Assembly (NCBI RefSeq): GCF_000221045.1
Contig: NC_015856.1
Span: 2,474,986 to 2,538,985, forward strand
DNA: 64,000 bases
Source: Collimonas fungivorans Ter331
GTDB taxonomy: Bacteria; Pseudomonadota; Gammaproteobacteria; Burkholderiales; Burkholderiaceae_D
Reading direction: 5' to 3'
Below the pieces are notes generated by a model. That model saw only the letters and a list, made by a program, of their open reading frames with translations. It did no database searches and was not told where the DNA came from. Position 1 is the stretch's first letter, and every line of letters starts with the position of its first letter. This document shows positions 61,048-64,000 of the stretch, in pieces. Both the position numbers and the translations under genes were made by a program.

Positions 61048-62200
61048 TTGCCCCCCTTGGCTGCCGGCGCGGCGCCGGCACTTGCATCCGCACTGGCAAC
61101 CCGCACGGTATCGCCTTCGTTAAGGAAGCCGGCGCCGAGCACCACCACCTGGTCCGATGGCGCAATGCCTTTGACGACCTCGATGTCGGTGCCCTGGCGG
61201 CGTCCTGTGACCACCGCCAGCCGTTCCACCTTATTGCTGCCGTCATCCTTGAACTTGAGCACATAAGTATGGCCGTCGCGAATGACGATGTTTGCGCCGG
61301 CACCGTCAGCGCATGGGTCGGGCTGAGTGCGATCGATCCGTTTGCATACATGCCGGCCCGCACCGGCTGGCCGTCGGCGATATCGGCATACACCAGCCCG
61401 AGCCGCGAGCCGCTGTCCAGTGAGGGCGCGGTTTGCGGCACCACGGCAGACGCCGTGCCGCCGCCCGGCAGCGCCAGCGCCACCTGCTGGCTGCTCGCAA
61501 TGCGGGCCAGCTGTTCCGCTGTCACTTCGCCGCGCCACTCCAGGCGTCCTTTTAATATCATCCTGAACAATTCCTGTCCGGTCGACACCACCGAACCGGG
61601 GGTAGCGGAACGCGAGCTGATGACACCGTCGTCGGGCGCAAGCACATCGGTATAACGCAGCTGCAGCTGCTTGAACGCCAGCTGCGCGCGCGCCGTCTTG
61701 GCCAGCGTGGTCGATTGCAGCACGTCCTGGTCGCTGATGCCGCCGCTTCCCTGCAGCGAGATTGCGCGCTTGGCGTTGGCTTCGGCCTGCTCGTAAGCGG
61801 CGACCAGCTGCGCTTCTTCGGCACGCAGCAGGTCTGGATTGAGGCGCGCCAGGACCTGGCCTTTCTTGACGCGGTCGCCGACATTGACCCGCACCTGGTC
61901 CAGCTGGTAGCCGCCGATCTGGCTGCCGATGATCGCTTCCTGCCACGGCGCAACGGCGCCGGATGCGTTCAGGGTCTCGGCCCAGCTAGCCTGGGCCGGC
62001 CTGGCGAGCGTCACTGTCAGCGCCGGCGTGGTCTGGACCGGCTTGGCTTCAGCCTTGCCGGATTTCACCATCATGGTGACGCCGGCGGTGGCCGCTACCG
62101 CGACAAAGGCAACCGCGATGGCAATGGCGAGGCCCTTGCGCCGCGGGGAGGATTTGGCAGAGGTTTTATCAAGTACGGCCAATGGTTCGGAGGCATTCAT
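61044..62200 (-). pseudogene. RND membrane-fusion protein, frameshifted
   Basis: This adaptor protein has an N-terminal membrane anchor (GLAIAIAVAFVAVAATAGV) and a biotinyl-lipoyl hairpin (GSQIGGYQLDQVRVNVGDRV, LARLNPDLLRAEEAQLV). A beta-barrel domain runs to TPSL/AGMYANGSIALSPTHALTVPAQ. There the frame breaks near 61294: the natural continuation NIVIRDGHTYVLKFKDDG and the C-terminus ending AAKGGK are in another frame. Inserting one base after GCG restores VPA-x-NIVIRDG. Either the gene is inactivated or this base call is wrong. Confidence 0.85.
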
Positions 62201-62266
62201 GATTAAGGTTTCCTGGTGTATTGCTATCGTATGGTTGTGAAGGCGGCCGTACAGTTAGGTGCGGTA

Positions 62267-63730
62267 TTAGCCCGGGCTGTCGATTTGCCCGGTGGCTTGC
62301 ATCAGGCTGATCCAAGCCTGGCCCTGGTCGCGTTTGGCGGCGATGAAATTTTCTTCGGCGGTCTGGCGCTGGCGCCGGATGTCTTCCAGCTCGAACATGC
62401 TGATGGCCCCGGCCCGCCACTGCGCCTGGCTGGCGCGGAAACTGAGCTGGGCGGCATCGACCGCATCCTGCGAAGATTTCACACGGTCTTCGGCCGAAGT
62501 CTGGAAGGCCAGCGCATCCTCGACGTTCTGCACGACGGTGCGTAAGGTTGCCTGCAATGTCGCGGCCGCTTCCCGGTAGCGTCCGGTGGCGGCATCCACA
62601 TTGGCCGCGCCGGCGCCGCCATCGAATAAAGGAACGGTCAATCCCGGCCCGGCCGACCAGCTGGTGAAATTGACCGAATTGCCGGCGGCGCGCAGCCAAT
62701 TCCCCGACAGCATCGCACTAAGGCTGATGGTCGGCAGCCGCTGCGCGCGCGCCACGCCGATATCCGACCAGGCCGCAGCCAGCGAGCGCTCGGCCGATAC
62801 CAGGCTAGGATGGTCGCGCAGCACCGTCGCCGGCAGCGCCGGCTGCATGGCCGGCGGAGTCGGCATGACATGCGCGACATCGTCCAGGATCGCGCTGCTT
62901 TCCCGCGGATCGGCGCTGGCTGCCGCCGGCGATACCGGCAATAACAGGCGCCGCACCGCTGCCGCCGGCTGTCCGGTCAGCGCTACCAGCGCATCGACGC
63001 TGCGTGTGCACTGTTCCTGCTGGCTGATGCGCGCGGTGCGGGCGTTGGCCAGGTTGGTCAGTGCGCTGAATTCCGCCGAGGGCGCGATATAACCTACCGC
63101 ACGCCGCTTGCGCGTGAGGAGCAGTTCGGTTTCGCGCGAAGCGATGTCGGCATCGCGCACCTGCAGCGAATAAGCGCAGGCGCGCAGGGAAAGACTGTTG
63201 TTGGCCACTTGTGCCGCCAGCGACAGGCGGGCGCCCTGGGCATCCGCCGTGCGCGCATCCAGGCGCCGCTGCGCGGCGGTCACGGACTCGCGGATGCGTC
63301 CCCATAGGTCGATTTCCCAGCTGAAATCGGCGCCGATCGACGAGGAACTCTCGAGCATGGTGGCAGAGCCGCCGCCCAGAGTGTTCTGTGTCTGCGCACG
63401 CGTGGCGTTTGCGTTGCCGTTAACCGCAGGCAGGCGCTGCGCATTGGCTACGCCGGCTGCGGCTTTGGCCTGGTCGACCCTGGCGACTGCCTGGGCCAGG
63501 GTCGGATTGTCGGCAAACGCCGATGCGATCAGGCTGTCGATGGCCTGGTCGCCCAATTGCGTCCACCACTGCCCGCTCGCAGCGACTGCGCTTGCTTTTC
63601 CGGGATGCGGACTGTTTTCCCAGTCGGCGGGAACCGGCGGCTTGGGCGGCGAATAGGCTGGCTGGGTCGCACATGCGCTCAGGACCAGGGCAACTGCCGC
63701 TACGGCGGCAAACATTCTCATTTTTGGCAT
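62267..63730 (-). CDS. Outer-membrane efflux lipoprotein (OprM/NodT type)
   Basis: This 487-residue lipoprotein has lipobox LVLSAC (Cys 20) and TolC-type repeats (WWTQLGDQAIDSLIASAFADNP, RVDQAKAAAGVANAQRLPAVN; second repeat VSAERSLAAAWSDIGVARAQRLPTIS). It forms the trimeric outer-membrane duct of the RND pump. It is first in the operon, 66 bp before the membrane-fusion gene. The ATG at 63730 is weakly supported; 63721 is an alternative. Confidence 0.87.
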   Translation of the reverse strand: MPKMRMFAAVAAVALVLSACATQPAYSPPKPPVPADWENSPHPGKASAVAASGQWWTQLGDQAIDSLIASAFADNPTLAQAVARVDQAKAAAGVANAQRLPAVNGNANATRAQTQNTLGGGSATMLESSSSIGADFSWEIDLWGRIRESVTAAQRRLDARTADAQGARLSLAAQVANNSLSLRACAYSLQVRDADIASRETELLLTRKRRAVGYIAPSAEFSALTNLANARTARISQQEQCTRSVDALVALTGQPAAAVRRLLLPVSPAAASADPRESSAILDDVAHVMPTPPAMQPALPATVLRDHPSLVSAERSLAAAWSDIGVARAQRLPTISLSAMLSGNWLRAAGNSVNFTSWSAGPGLTVPLFDGGAGAANVDAATGRYREAAATLQATLRTVVQNVEDALAFQTSAEDRVKSSQDAVDAAQLSFRASQAQWRAGAISMFELEDIRRQRQTAEENFIAAKRDQGQAWISLMQATGQIDSPG

Positions 63731-63800
63731 ATTCGATGCAATCCATTCCTGCTTTATTCGGGCTTGCTGGGTTTTGTCCGATTGATCTCATTTAATAAAT

Positions 63801-63834
63801 CATATAATAGATCGAACATTCTATCTATTATATG
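63801..63834. promoter_or_regulatory. 34-bp palindrome, probable TetR operator
   Basis: CATATAATAGAT-CGAACATTCT-ATCTATTATATG is a perfect inverted repeat with 12-bp arms and a 10-bp centre. It lies between the efflux operon start (63730) and the divergent TetR gene (63909). Its size and AT-rich arms suit a TetR/AcrR-type repressor that controls both directions. Confidence 0.75.
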
Positions 63835-63908
63835 CAGGAATGCGCCGCCGTCAATTTATGTTAGATTGATCGCTCTATTTTGTATCTTTTTGGTTTTAAG
63901 GAGGCGCC

Positions 63909-64000
63909 GTGCGCAAAATCGACCCGGTAAAACATGAGCAAAAGCGGCGCGACATCCTCGAAGCCGCAGGCCGCTGCTTTGCCAAGGACGGGTTCCGCGG
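63909..64000 (+). CDS. TetR-family regulator, N-terminus only
   Basis: Thirty codons are visible before the window ends: KHEQKRRDILEAAGRCFAKDGF is the first helix and start of the TetR HTH. AAGGAGG precedes the GTG start at ideal spacing. It is divergent from the RND pump and faces the 34-bp palindrome, so it is the likely local repressor. Confidence 0.8.
   Translation, partial: MRKIDPVKHEQKRRDILEAAGRCFAKDGFR

Overview
The window looks like a stretch of a Burkholderiales chromosome. Gene content and the GC-rich backbone fit an Oxalobacteraceae genome of the Collimonas/Janthinobacterium kind, although no rRNA or other species marker is present. The host backbone is dense with short operons for transport, stress response, oxidoreductases and their regulators. 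A markedly AT-richer island of about 15 kb (roughly 18.95-33.5 kb) interrupts it.

Left backbone (1-18.9 kb). A minus-strand operon encodes a YehZYXW-type osmoprotectant ABC transporter, with a fatty-acid desaturase in front and a PhnD-like protein behind. Next come a DUF2726 protein, a two-gene YeeE/YedE sulfur permease, a TadG/TadE-like pair, a large secreted protein of unknown function, a LysR/enol-lactonase divergon, a glutathione transferase, and a LysR-controlled NmrA/DoxX pair.

Island (18.95-33.5 kb). Two complete filamentous prophages (Inoviridae) sit side by side in opposite orientation. Their ends and their junction carry dif-like XerC/XerD sites: a hybrid site at 18954, a full site at 26679 and a hybrid site at 33482. 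Neither prophage has an integrase, so host XerCD recombination is the likely route in, and the locus is therefore probably the chromosome terminus. Both carry the usual set of regulator, ssDNA-binding protein, rolling-circle Rep, small coat proteins, major coat protein, adsorption protein, pVI-like protein and Zot. Prophage 1 also carries a compact cytosine-C5 methyltransferase bracketed by a striking 51-bp element, GTGAC-N9-GTGAC-N13-GTCAC-N9-GTCAC. Three copies of this element have exactly the same spacing and different spacer sequences. Prophage 2 has paired operators in front of its repressor gene and a candidate antisense RNA over the rep start.

Scar (33.5-36.5 kb). Beyond the second prophage lies a patchwork: ends and an istA fragment of an IS21-type element, a relic copy of a prophage 2 gene, a DUF4124 protein and a ThiF fragment.

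Right backbone (36.6-64 kb). This holds malate:quinone oxidoreductase with a Tat-like leader, a TonB-dependent siderophore receptor, an OmpA/BamE-like lipoprotein next to a trimeric autotransporter adhesin and a DUF4019 protein, and several oxidoreductases with AraC, XRE and Rrf2 regulators. It then has a ModA-like binding protein and a tripartite RND efflux operon whose membrane-fusion gene is frameshifted. A divergent TetR gene is cut by the window end, and a 34-bp palindrome lies between it and the pump.
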